Of a stretch of DNA of 64,000 bases, positions 34,370 to 44,700 are shown piece by piece. The first letter of the stretch is position 1; each line of letters opens with the position of its first letter. The stretch is taken from positions 1,984,001 through 2,048,000 of the forward strand of contig CM045759.1 of assembly GCA_025200525.1 (NCBI GenBank), in the 5' to 3' direction. Position numbers and translations under genes: made by a program. The notes beneath the pieces are model-generated. The model saw only the letters and a program-made list of their open reading frames with translations, had not been told where the DNA came from and searched no databases. Source of the DNA: Camellia lanceoleosa (taxonomy: Eukaryota; Streptophyta; Magnoliopsida; Ericales; Theaceae).

Positions 34370-37048
34370 TCTCTTATCGCTAGTCGTTCACCATCCTGGA
34401 GCATTGAACCACCACCACTTCTCTCTGCATTGTCTTTTCTGTTTCTCAATTAAAAATAAATAAATAAAAGAGTTACCAAAAATAATTGTGACAACAATTA
34501 CAACCAAATATTAGGGCTAAGGCATGGATAATTACAACTATGGACATCAAGGCCAAGTCAATGAAGGCCACCTCCAAAGCCCAAGTAACTTAGACATTGG
34601 ACTTGAAAGACAATAAATTTAAGATATAATCATACAAGGCTTAGAACCAAGGGTAAGTCTAAGGAAACCAAGGCCACCCCTAGGCCAAGGCAATCCAAGG
34701 CCATCACTAGGTCGAGGCAAGGTACGGCCACCCCAAGGTGAAGGCAACCAAGGCCAAAGCCAAAGGAAAGACAATGAGAAAAGGGTATCAATAGCTATTA
34801 TTATGTTTTGAATGATATTTTATGATATCCACACACAAAGGGTCAGAATCTGTCCAAGTTTAGTAAAAAGGGAATTTCTCACTTGATGTTATGTCAAAAA
34901 TGGCACACCTTATTTCAAAATAAAGATAACACATGAGATGATTTTGCTCAACTATTTTAAAGTTGATCTTGCTTCTAATGTCCATTATCAAACCAAAAAC
35001 TATCTTAAATATTTTGTTGAGTAAAGATATTTTCAAGAAAATTTTAATAATTGTTTTCTAGAATGGTGCATCAAAATTGGCTATCATGTCATTCGTTTTC
35101 CACTGTTTCACACAATAAAAATAATTCCAAATTGTGTTACTTTATTTTTTATGCAATCCCAACCACCAAATAGATTTCATTGTCATCTTTCTTTCCTTAA
35201 TTATGTATAACTTCAATTTAAACACACTATTAACCAAAGAAACATAAATTTTGATAGAGGGATGGAGAGTGAATTTGCAAAAATTTGACACAGAAGATAT
35301 ATACTGTTGTTTAAAAAGAAACATGCATGAAAAATATTCATGTAGTTCAATCTTATTCTCTCTTTTTTGCTGTAATAATGGTTACCTCATCCTCACATAA
35401 ACACATGTGAAAGTTAAAGGGAACCTTGGAAGCTTGAGGAGTTGTTAAACAGATGGAGAAACCATAATTATTCATAAGAGTTCAAATCCAATGAAGGAAA
35501 CACAAGGTAAAACCACCTAAAATTTCATTAAAAAAGCAAATTGAATTATCTTCTATCTACTTCTCTTCCTAACATGTTTTGAGGTTGGTTGGAATCCTCC
35601 TCATTCTAGTTCTTTGCTAACTTGTTCTTTTCAAGGCCCAATACACACACATATACAACTATAATTATAGAACTGGTTCAGTTAGCAATTTAGATAAACT
35701 AAATACAAACAAATAATCTTCTTTATATGGACCAGTCAGCTGGAGTTGAGCTTGAACACAACTGGACAAACTTCAGAGTTCCAAAACAGGACCTAGAATA
35801 GGAATATCAATGTAAAATGTAAAGTTAACACACATTCATAGTGCAACGAACAATCATTAGCATGTCAACTTTTACTACTTTTATCTAGCTTATGTGCTCT
35901 TCCCTGTGGAAAGCAGGCTAGTCAAGCAAGGACATCAAATGTTGAATACATCCTTCTAAACAAAAGCAAATATAAAACACCAGCATATGAGCATTATAAA
36001 GGGGAAATTTCAAGGTGCAACAAATCCCTAGTCTAAACAGGTTCACTGTAGTTGTTCCTGATGATGACATCAATCTCTATGAGATACTCAATTACATATG
36101 CCTTTATATTAAAGCAACATAATTAAAAGTTCTATATTGACTACATCTAAAGTTTGGCTCGGCATTTTGGTAGAAATTAAGAGGATGAGCCCACCACAAC
36201 AAGAGATTGTGAAGGAAATTGGGTTAGGTGGATTCTTTAAAATATTGGGAATACAATTCAAAGGTTGTGATGTTGAGTTAAAAAGGTCACTTAACAACAC
36301 ATTCAACGTCACCCCAAGGCCTAGGCAAGCCTTTGCCATGAAAGGACAAGGCAATCCAATGCTTAGAGAAACCATGGGTCCTACATATGGTCACGTAGGT
36401 TAATTGAGGTCTACATGGGTCCTAAGTTGGTCCTCTTCAGTAGTTTTTGAGGTATATCCTAAATCTTTCCCTTTTGCATTATGAGGTTTGGGGACATTTT
36501 GGATAACCTGCTGTCCTGCGCTAAGATCATCCGCCTATGCATCCTCAATATCTTCTTAGACACTTCATTCATCCTCTTTTCTTTTTTCTTTTTCCAAAGT
36601 CCTTTTTGTCCCATTTCATTTCTTCATGTTTCCATTTTGGGACGGAGGGAGTGCACTGTATTTTTGTAAGCAAGTGCACAAGATTGGAACTTCGAGCTCA
36701 TATGCTTAATATGAGCTATTTCTCACAACCATTATTTACAGGTCAGGTAAAAAAATCAAATAACCATAAAGCTCCTTATCTTTCTTTCATGCTAATGTGG
36801 CCACTTTACTTTATTCATACACCTTTCATTTAGGATGACTCATGCAAAGAAAACCCAGCAGTTCTCTGAAAAAAAGTTTGATTGAATAAAAACTTTCTTT
36901 ACTATTAACAAGTTATTAAACTTAGGAAAATTCTATCATATGCCGTAGTTATGACATTGTGGTCTTTAGTTATTATGACCTATTGTGCTATGAGTTATGA
37001 CTTGGTTATGATTCATTGTGATGTTAGTTATCACTCATTGTGATACTG
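34370..37048. other. Gene-free DNA
   Basis: No gene is recognised. A CCAAGGC-rich cryptic repeat lies at 34545-34765. Opposing frames at 36109-36403 overlap each other and match no family I know. Confidence 0.45.
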
Positions 37049-37056
37049 GTTATAAC

Positions 37057-37691
37057 CTATTAGGCATGGGTATTCCGAAAATGTTCCCATACTCGTACCG
37101 GGTACTAATACTCGTACCGATAGGGCTACATGCGCACCAGGTATTCGAAATACGTATCGGGTACTTTTTATACATTCTTTGACAATTGAGTACGCCATTG
37201 GTACTCCATGGATACTTCATGGGTACATTGAGAGTACACCAAGCTATAACACATTGGTGGGAATACATTTAATTTATTAGAGAGTTCTTCTTTACTTGAT
37301 GTGCCAGAGATGAAAGATGTATTATTCAATGATGAAATTGATGGAAGTGAAACCTAAAGCTTCAAGTTTTTAAAGTTTACTTAGCTTGCTTTTGGAATGA
37401 AACTTTATTTTGTAATTTCCCTATTTTATGGCATTAAAATGGCTTATAGACTTTGCTTTGATATTGGTATTCATAAACTATGCTTTCTCTATAGGTTTTG
37501 TAATTTCTCCTTTTAGTTTTGGTATTGAACTCTGATTTGTAAATTGAATTTCAAACTATAAATTATAAAAAATAAAAAAATTATTGACATACCCCAGCAG
37601 TACACGTATCCTATTTTTTTTAGGTCTTGCCATATCAGCGTACTCATATCATACCCGTACCAGTATCTGTACCCGCACCAATGCTTCATAG
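37057..37691. mobile_element. hAT-like non-autonomous element
   Basis: The ends CTATTAGGCATGGG and, as reverse complement, CTATGAAGCATTGG form short terminal inverted repeats like those of the element at 15456-16152. The flanking 8-bp GTTATAAC and GTTATGAC differ at one base. The surrounding host DNA repeats GTTATGACC-like words, so part of that match could be chance. The inside is rich in ACTCGTACCGGGTAC-type words. Confidence 0.65.
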
Positions 37692-37699
37692 GTTATGAC

Positions 37700-38585
37700 C
37701 TAGTCTGATTATTATTTTAGTTATGATCAAAAAACTCTTTGGTTATACCTTATGCAGTATTTGGCTATGACTCGTTATTCTTTTTTTAGTTATGCCTGAA
37801 AAAGGTTTAATTATAGAACGACACATCTAATAACTGTATGAAATTTATTTTAAGACTCAAACTTGACAAAGTTGCATTGTAATGTTTGAAGCAGAGGACA
37901 AAGGTCAAAGTCACTTGAACAAACCCGTTGCCTAGCTAGGCGGCCTGCCTTTGAAACTATGTGTTCTATATCATTAACTCTTAAACCACCCTTTTATCCA
38001 ACCCACGACCAATTGTGGGCCTACTTGAAGCATTTCATCAAGCAGTTCAAATGCTTCACCCACATTTCATGGAAAATTTATTTAACTAAGGCCAACTTCC
38101 CTATTTTGGAAAACAATTTTTTTTTTTTTTTTATAACACCACTCACCAATTACTGCAATGCAAAGAGCAACATCAACTTATCATAGAACTCAATTGAAAT
38201 AAAAAATCAAAAAAAAAAAAAAATCCAAGCCCCAAACCCCATATGAAATCAAGAACATTAAGCCCTCTGTTTCAGGGTTTTTTTAAGGTGAAAAAAGTTT
38301 GACCCAATTGAATTTTGGAATCTTTTTCCATAGCAAAATAAATAAAAATGCTTGCTCGTATGTGCATATGAAAAATAGTAAAAAGATAAGATCACATAAA
38401 CAGCTCAAATGAAATTTATGTAATGATCTCCGAAATCACAATGTCATACTAATAAAAATCAAATATTACATTCAACTTTACTCAATATACCCAAAGGAAC
38501 CCAATACACAGGATATACCAGAGATGGAGAAATGACTAGTTAAGAGGCAATAAAATGAAGTAAAAAGAGTGGATAGGATTTTAGG
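37700..38585. other. Gene-free AT-rich DNA
   Basis: No supported feature apart from A and T runs at 38118-38132 and 38205-38222. Confidence 0.4.
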
Positions 38586-38589
38586 TATT

Positions 38590-38775
38590 TCAAGCCATAC
38601 CTCTTCGATGAGAACTCTTTCAAACCAGTAAGCTACTGGAGAAGTCAGAAATCTTCAAGAACCCTTCTAGAGCAAGAGACGACAGATTCAGAGAGAAGAT
38701 TCTAGGGTTCTTAGAGCCATACCGTAACAGAAAAGATGAACCAGAGAAGAGCGAAAGGGAGAGGCGAGAGAGGAA
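38590..38775 (-). other. Possible 5' exon/leader of a lost or unrecognised minus-strand gene
   Basis: This patch is GC-richer than its surroundings. On the minus strand it runs from a CT-rich leader to ATGGCTCTAAGAACCCTAG and on to a possible donor AAGAG/GTATGG. The ATG frame closes after about ten codons, so it is either untranslated leader or a decayed exon. No further exons were found downstream. Copy 1 of the virus lies about 200 bp upstream of it. Confidence 0.2.
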
Positions 38776-38945
38776 AGATTTGGGCTTGTTTGGTTTGTTT
38801 CTTTGAAAAACAAATCAGTCTTCTTGATTTAATTTTTTTTTTTTAAAGATCTGAATTTAATTTTTTTTAAATTGAATTTTTTTTTTATTAATGAATATTT
38901 TTAAAATTTTAAATAATTTTTTTTTTTTAAATTCATCTTTCTTAA

Positions 38946-38981
38946 ATATATCTAAAAAATAAAATATTTACAAAAATATAT
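38946..38981 (+). repeat. 36-bp direct repeat, left flank of viral copy 1
   Basis: The 36 bp here are identical to 48763-48798 at the other end of the viral copy. This is the pattern expected if integration duplicated or repaired the target. Confidence 0.85.
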
Positions 38982-40409
38982 GACTCTTTCAATCTTTGCA
39001 AAACCTTCAATGTCCCGCCAAGAAGCATCACTCCACAAGTCGCCATCAATAATTGGCTCTCCGGCAGAAAAAGACAAAGTCCATAGAAGATAAAGATTCT
39101 CTTCAGATATCAGAAAAATGCACGCCAAGAAAAGATAAAAAGATTTTGTAGATATTTTTGTGTCTGTAATTATTTGAGTCTGTCAGTGATAAAGGTTTTC
39201 CTTCACTCACTACTTTAATAAAGTATGGATAACTCTTACCCAGCTTTATTAAAGAAAAGCTGTGAAAATCTTTTTACGTATCTTATAATAAATTATAGTG
39301 TCAAAATTTTGTCAAAAAATACGGATTGAATGACATGCAATGGGGCCCAAAGCAGTACCCGATATCATTATTCTAATCTTTTATTGATAAAATTTAATAA
39401 GTTTTGAGTCAAAGGTGCATATAATTGATGTATAGAAGCTTGTCTTTATTAGGAAGTTCATTTCAAAGTCTAGAAAGTTAGGATTTTTATTTTCCAAGTC
39501 TAGAAAGCCTATGACTTAGGCTTAGACTTTTGAATCTACATAAAGATATGAGATTTGGCGGTTATGTATCAACTTTGTATAAATTGGCATGTTGGCCAAC
39601 GGATGAAGCAGAATGAAAAACACGCAGAATAAAAAATACAGAACACCACTTCACTCTACTTTGTAATTTTCAACCCCTCTCAAAAATCCTCTAAGTGTAT
39701 TTTCAGAATTTCAGAGTCTGTAATATAATCTTTGTAAGTATATTTCTTATTAATATGAAGTGTGAGTAGTTTCTCTTTTTCCTTAAATATTTCGAAAGGG
39801 TAACTCTTCTATTCTAAAAATTTATTTTCTTTTTGGGAAAAATTAAGTTTATGGAATGTTTGTTTGCTCATTAATATTACATGCTTTGAACCTTCGTAGT
39901 ATCTTCAGTTTTCTATTTTGTTACTGAGTGACCTTAGCTGAAGAGCCCGTTTGAGCCGTGGATAGGCGTTAGAGGGCAAATTGTAGGCGGAAAGGGAAAA
40001 GTAAAAAATGGAAAATAAAAATATACTATGTTGAACGAGTTTAGTCTCAAGGTGGGAGTACATGTAATGAAAACAAACATTTCTTAAAAAGAATTTTTGC
40101 CATAGAAAATAATTTTAGAATAAAAAGAGAACAACCCGAGTAGAAATATTAAGGAAATATTGTCTATATAAGAACTTCAAAAAAATCAAAAAATTGTATG
40201 ATCTTAGACCCCTAGACAAAGATTTTAAGAAAAATTTCAAAAAATTTAAAAAATTCAAAAAATTTAAAGTTTGTAGGCCCTTAGATGTAGACCTTAGTTT
40301 CAAAAAATCAAATAATAGAATTTCAAAAAATCAAAGTTTGTTAGCATTTAGACGTAGACTTTAACTTACTAGATTTAGACTTTAGAAATAAAAAATTAAA
40401 AATTAGTAC
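38982..40409 (+). promoter_or_regulatory. Viral intergenic region and leader, copy 1
   Basis: About 1.4 kb is shared with copy 2 (50654-51939), with a divergent block near 39400-39560. It contains two TATA-like sites (TTGTATAAATTGG near 39577 and TATATAAG at 40165-40172) and GTGTGAGTAGTT at 39760-39771. An AATAAA lies near 40098, and TTAGACNNAGAC-type words recur at 40200-40430. Which TATA drives the pregenomic RNA cannot be settled by reading. A leader of about 575 nt from the second TATA to the primer site would match the known layout of the family. Confidence 0.55.
40165..40172 (+). promoter_or_regulatory. Viral TATA box candidate, copy 1
   Basis: TATATAAG, conserved at 51831-51838 in copy 2. 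It lies about 600 bp upstream of the primer-binding site, as expected for a caulimovirid pregenomic promoter. Confidence 0.5.
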
Positions 40410-40688
40410 ATGCCCTTAGACGAAGACCTTAGGAATAAAATTAAAATTAGTATTGAGTTAATACAAGAATTAGAAGATCAAAAATTTAGATATCATTTTC
40501 TTTTATCATTAGCTTCTACCAGATCTCTAGAAAATTACAGTTTAAAAAATCAGTTTCTTTTATCATTAGCTTCTAGCAGATCCCTAGAAAATTACAGTTT
40601 AAAAATTTCTCAAATAAATAGACAGCTAACTATAAATCAAGAAACCTTAAAATTAGCTATACAACAGCTAGAAGACCTTTTAACATAA
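40410..40688 (+). CDS. Leader ORF of the endogenous virus, copy 1 (92 aa)
   Basis: This ORF lies between the TATA box and the tRNA primer site, a region that in caulimovirids normally holds only very short uORFs. It starts MPLDEDLRNKIKISIELIQE, carries an internal 19-residue tandem repeat (core FLLSLAS-RSLENYSLK), and ends in a Leu/Ile/Gln-rich, probably helical stretch. Copy 2 keeps the same frame end to end with about nine substitutions. I recognise no known family and its function is unknown. Conservation across both copies favours a translated product, but the leader could also be conserved for RNA reasons. Confidence 0.5.
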   Translation: MPLDEDLRNKIKISIELIQELEDQKFRYHFLLSLASTRSLENYSLKNQFLLSLASSRSLENYSLKISQINRQLTINQETLKLAIQQLEDLLT

Positions 40689-40766
40689 CTGTAGAATTAA
40701 TTAGATAATTCTCAGCCCAATCCCAAATAGTGGTAGACCACTAAATCACAACCCCAAAAAAAAAAT

Positions 40767-40778
40767 TGATATCAGAGC
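40767..40778 (+). other. tRNA-Met primer-binding site, copy 1
   Basis: TGATATCAGAGC matches 11 of 12 bases of the caulimovirid TGGTATCAGAGC site, complementary to the 3' end of plant initiator tRNA-Met. Minus-strand DNA synthesis starts here. Copy 2 has the exact form. Confidence 0.85.
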
Positions 40779-40920
40779 AGTGTTCGGTTTTAGGACAGTT
40801 TAAAGTAGTTTATGCATTTTGCTTATGGTAATAGAGTAGTTTTTATTTTTGGAGATTTTAGTTATCAATTTCATTTTATAGTAGCTTTTAATAATTTTAA
40901 AATAAGAGTTAATTTTGTGT

Positions 40921-41391
40921 ATGAAAAGAGTAGAGTATCTAGATTTAGAAATCAGCAGCCATAACCATCGCCATAGCATAAATAAAAATAATTTCCGTTG
41001 TAATTTTGAAAATAGTTTTACCCATCAGATTCATAGTGAACATAATCCTCAGCTAAATAGTATCATAGATTATCAGATTAATTTTGCAGAAAATATTAAA
41101 AAGGACATAGATAAAATTAGTAATCTTTTTATTTCTTCCATAGAACATCTTCGTAATAATCGCAGTTTAATTAAAGATCAAGATAAAAAATTAGATTATA
41201 TCCAAGATCAGTGTAGTTCTATCCTACAAAAGAGAATAGATTTAAATTTAGAAAAATTCCCCACTAAGCTAGAAATAGAAACATTAATTTCAGCTACAAA
41301 TCAAATAGCTAAACAAATAGAACAGATTAATCAGATTCAAGATAATTTAAAACAGAAATTAGAAATTTTAAAACAATTAGTCAGGTCTTAG
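40921..41391 (+). CDS. Viral ORF1, copy 1 (156 aa)
   Basis: The frame is intact. It starts MKRVEYLDLEI; the ATG at 40921 is preferred over an upstream TTG because copy 2 starts at the equivalent ATG. It is rich in Asn, Gln, Ile and Lys and probably helical in its C-terminal half (IEQINQIQDNLKQKLEILKQ). Position and size match ORF1 of badnaviruses, whose product is poorly understood. The stop is separated by 3 nt from the ORF2 start, a spacing suited to leaky scanning or reinitiation on a polycistronic RNA. Confidence 0.75.
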   Translation: MKRVEYLDLEISSHNHRHSINKNNFRCNFENSFTHQIHSEHNPQLNSIIDYQINFAENIKKDIDKISNLFISSIEHLRNNRSLIKDQDKKLDYIQDQCSSILQKRIDLNLEKFPTKLEIETLISATNQIAKQIEQINQIQDNLKQKLEILKQLVRS

Positions 41392-41394
41392 TTT

Positions 41395-41766
41395 ATGAGC
41401 AGTGGTAAAAAAGCTAATAGAGATTATCAGACAATTTTAAAACAAGCAGAAGATTTTCATAATAATCCAGAAGGAATCAGTATTTATCAAGGAGTAAGTC
41501 AATCAAATAAAATAACAGTAAGACAAAATAATATAGAAATTTTATTTTTAATTAGATTGTGTGAAAAATTTGACTATCTATTAGAACAGATACACAGTTT
41601 AGAAAATCGTTTAGCCACTTTAGAAAAAACAATACTTCAAAAAGGAAAAAGAGTAGAAGGACCCAACAGACCCCAATCTCAGATAAACGAGGAAGATATA
41701 GCTAAATATTTCGAAAAACTTAAATTACCACCAAAGAAATCAACCTGTAGAATTTACAGAAAATAA
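41395..41766 (+). CDS. Viral ORF2, copy 1 (123 aa), virion-associated-like
   Basis: The frame is intact. It contains a heptad-like segment (LIRLCEKFDYLLEQIHSLEN and onward to LATLEKTI) at about residues 47-80, followed by a basic, Pro-containing C-terminus ending STCRIYRK. Size, order and coiled coil match badnavirus ORF2, a virion-associated protein that binds nucleic acid. ORF3 starts two bases after its stop codon. Confidence 0.75.
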   Translation: MSSGKKANRDYQTILKQAEDFHNNPEGISIYQGVSQSNKITVRQNNIEILFLIRLCEKFDYLLEQIHSLENRLATLEKTILQKGKRVEGPNRPQSQINEEDIAKYFEKLKLPPKKSTCRIYRK

Positions 41767-41768
41767 AA

Positions 41769-44700
41769 ATGTTTAAACAGCTAATAAAGGGTAGTAGTAG
41801 TAAAAAGCGTAATGATGATGAAGATATTAAGGTAGAAGAATTTATAGATGTAGATCAACAAATAGAAAAATTTTAAAAGGAAAAGTTAGAATTAGTTCCA
41901 GCTAAATATGTATATAGACTAGGAAAGATACATAAAAAACAATATTTATTTAAACATTATGGTGAACAAATGATTAGTGTAACTCAGGAAGATGAAGAAA
42001 TAGAGCTAAATTTAATAGAAAGAGAAAGTTATAAATATGCAGTAAATGAACACCTTAAAATGACTCACTTAGGATTAGTAGTAGTAGGAGTTAAGGCATT
42101 AACCAGAGAAAATTTAGGAACCAAAGTTTTTGTATGTCTTTATGATGATAGATTTAATGATGTAGGACAAAGTCTTTTAGGCAGCTATGAATTAGATATG
42201 AATGATAAAGGAGGAATAGTTTATTTTACACCAGATTTCTTATTACCAACCTCAACCTTTCATAAAAAGATAAAAATAGGAATAAAGAGTAGAGGATTCA
42301 AAATGAAAAAAGGAGAAAAGAATTTATTAGTTTGCACAGGATTTTTAGGACTAGCAGTTTCAGAAAGTAATACCCACTATAGACTTACAAATGATCAGAT
42401 AGTTAAATATTAGGCGCAAAAGGAATAAAAGCATTACCAGCTAAAAAATTTAATTCAGAAGATAATGCAGCCCTAGATTGGAAATTAGGAGATTTTTTAG
42501 GACAAAAGAGATTAGCACCTCAAGATAATTTATTATATCAGACAGCAGATGGAAATTATGCAGTAAGATTTACTCAGTATACTTATGTAGCATCAGAAAA
42601 ATCCGAAGATGATGAATTTAGTAGCATAGATAGAAAAGAAAATCAAGATAATCGTAGTGAAATAAATCAGCTTTATGTAATGACAGAAGAAAAAACAGTA
42701 TCACAAAATAAGATATATAATATTGATGAGATAGATTTAGAAAAATTCACCCTAGAAGACATGAACAAGATATTAGATGCTAGATATGATGAATACTTAA
42801 CTAGAGGAGATACCCATGATGAGGCAGTGTCATTTTTAGATCAAGAATTTCATACAGAATATGTAGATGATATTATCGAAGATATTATACATCCCAGCAA
42901 AATATTTAGAATACCAGAACAACCTAAAGTAGAAGATACTTTTTATATGAATACAGAAAGCACAGGAACTAGTAACCCACAACCAACTGTACAGGATCCC
43001 GTAGAACCAATACATTATACAGTAGGAGGAAGAAGGCCATTAGCAAGTTCAGGACGTAGCGAAGCAGACCCAAATAAAAGCTATAGATTTCATGGAAAAC
43101 GTAGACAACCAGATATGAGTATACAATTACAACCAGCTAATAACCAGGGAACCCTTTTAGATTTAGCTAGATTCGACCCTCAGATATGGCAAGAAGTAAT
43201 AGAAAGATGGGAAAAAGATGCGGTAAAGGCATGGATAAGTAATCTTTATGAGACAACTGATATGTGGGACTTTATGGAGACACTTTTAGGAGACTCAGCT
43301 TTTAATATATACTTAACATTTAAAGGAAAATATGAAGAGATAATTAGACAACTTAAGGACTTAGGAGATAACCCGTGGAATTTTACAAGTTTTATAAAAG
43401 AAATACTTATAGGATATGACCCTTCTAGACGAAAATGACTTTAGGAAGTTGGAGATATATTGTACCCTTTAGTAAAGAATACTTAGCTATAGCAGCTAGA
43501 ACTGGAAAAAGTTTTGATGAAGAGATAGGAAATAAATATTTTAGAAAATTATCCGGAGAACTAGGAAGAGAAATAGAAGATAAATGGTCAATTTATTATA
43601 CAAACTTACCAGCTCAAATAGCCTCAGGAGAAGTAAAAATAAAAAGAAGTTTAGGAATAGGACCTAGAATAATTTTCACATTTCAAAGACTCAGAGAAAA
43701 ATGTATAGAAGTTAAAATACAGAAAGATTTGAAGAAACAAAATTATGGTTTTTGTAGCAGTGTAATATATACTCCTCAGCAATATGAAGATAAATATAAT
43801 AGGAAAAAATACAAAAAATATGGAAAATATGGAAAAGATAAATATTGGAAGAAAAATTATAGAAAACCATGGAAAAGACAGAAATTCATTAGGAAAAGTA
43901 GAACTTTTAATAGGACAAATTATAAGAAATTACCCAAAGATGAAAAAGATAAAAGAAAATAAAGATATGTTAGAAAACCTAATAGTAAAAAATGTAATTG
44001 TTATATATGTGGAGAACCCAATCATTTTGCAAAAAACTGCCCAAAAAGATACAAGCCTAATACTAATAAGCAGATAGAAAGATTAAATATTATAAAAGAC
44101 TTAGAAGAAGATATAGTCAGCATAAATAGTGATGATTCAGATGTATATAGTATAGTCAGTGATTATGAATATCAATTAGAAGCTATAAGCTCAGAAAGTG
44201 ACTCAGAAAGCGATACAGATGTAGATAATCTTTTAGGACAGCTTAACCAAGAAATAGGAAAAACTCAAGATATTTTCTTTATGATGGAATGTAATCCAGA
44301 TACTGAATGTCAGCATAGTTTTCAAATAGGATTAGGATTTGATACAACTAGATGCAGCTATTGTAATTGGTTTCCAGCTAGAAATAAGAGAGCTCAGTGT
44401 TTATTATGTAGCATAACCTATTGTATAATTTGTTTAGAAAAATTAAATATGACCCATAAGATAAAATTAGAAAATAACTGAGAAGATCATAGTATAGAAA
44501 GTAGAGAATTAAGACTAGCAAATAGAGAATTAGAAGTACAAATAAGAGAACTTACACTTCAAATAAGAGAGATAGAAACTAAAACAAGTTTTGACATAGA
44601 ATGTTTAGAATTAGAAAATAAACAGCTTAAGCAGCAGTTAGAACAACTTCATAATAAATACCTCTTGAAAGATAAATTAGTTGAAGATCATATGAACTCT

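Noticed and set aside
36109..36403. Paired 88-codon frames on both strands
   Set aside because: They overlap on opposite strands and neither has recognisable motifs or splice support.
43784..44077. 97-codon frame, with equivalent at 58493-58786
   Set aside because: A +1-type shadow of the coat protein/zinc-knuckle frame; conserved only because ORF3 is.
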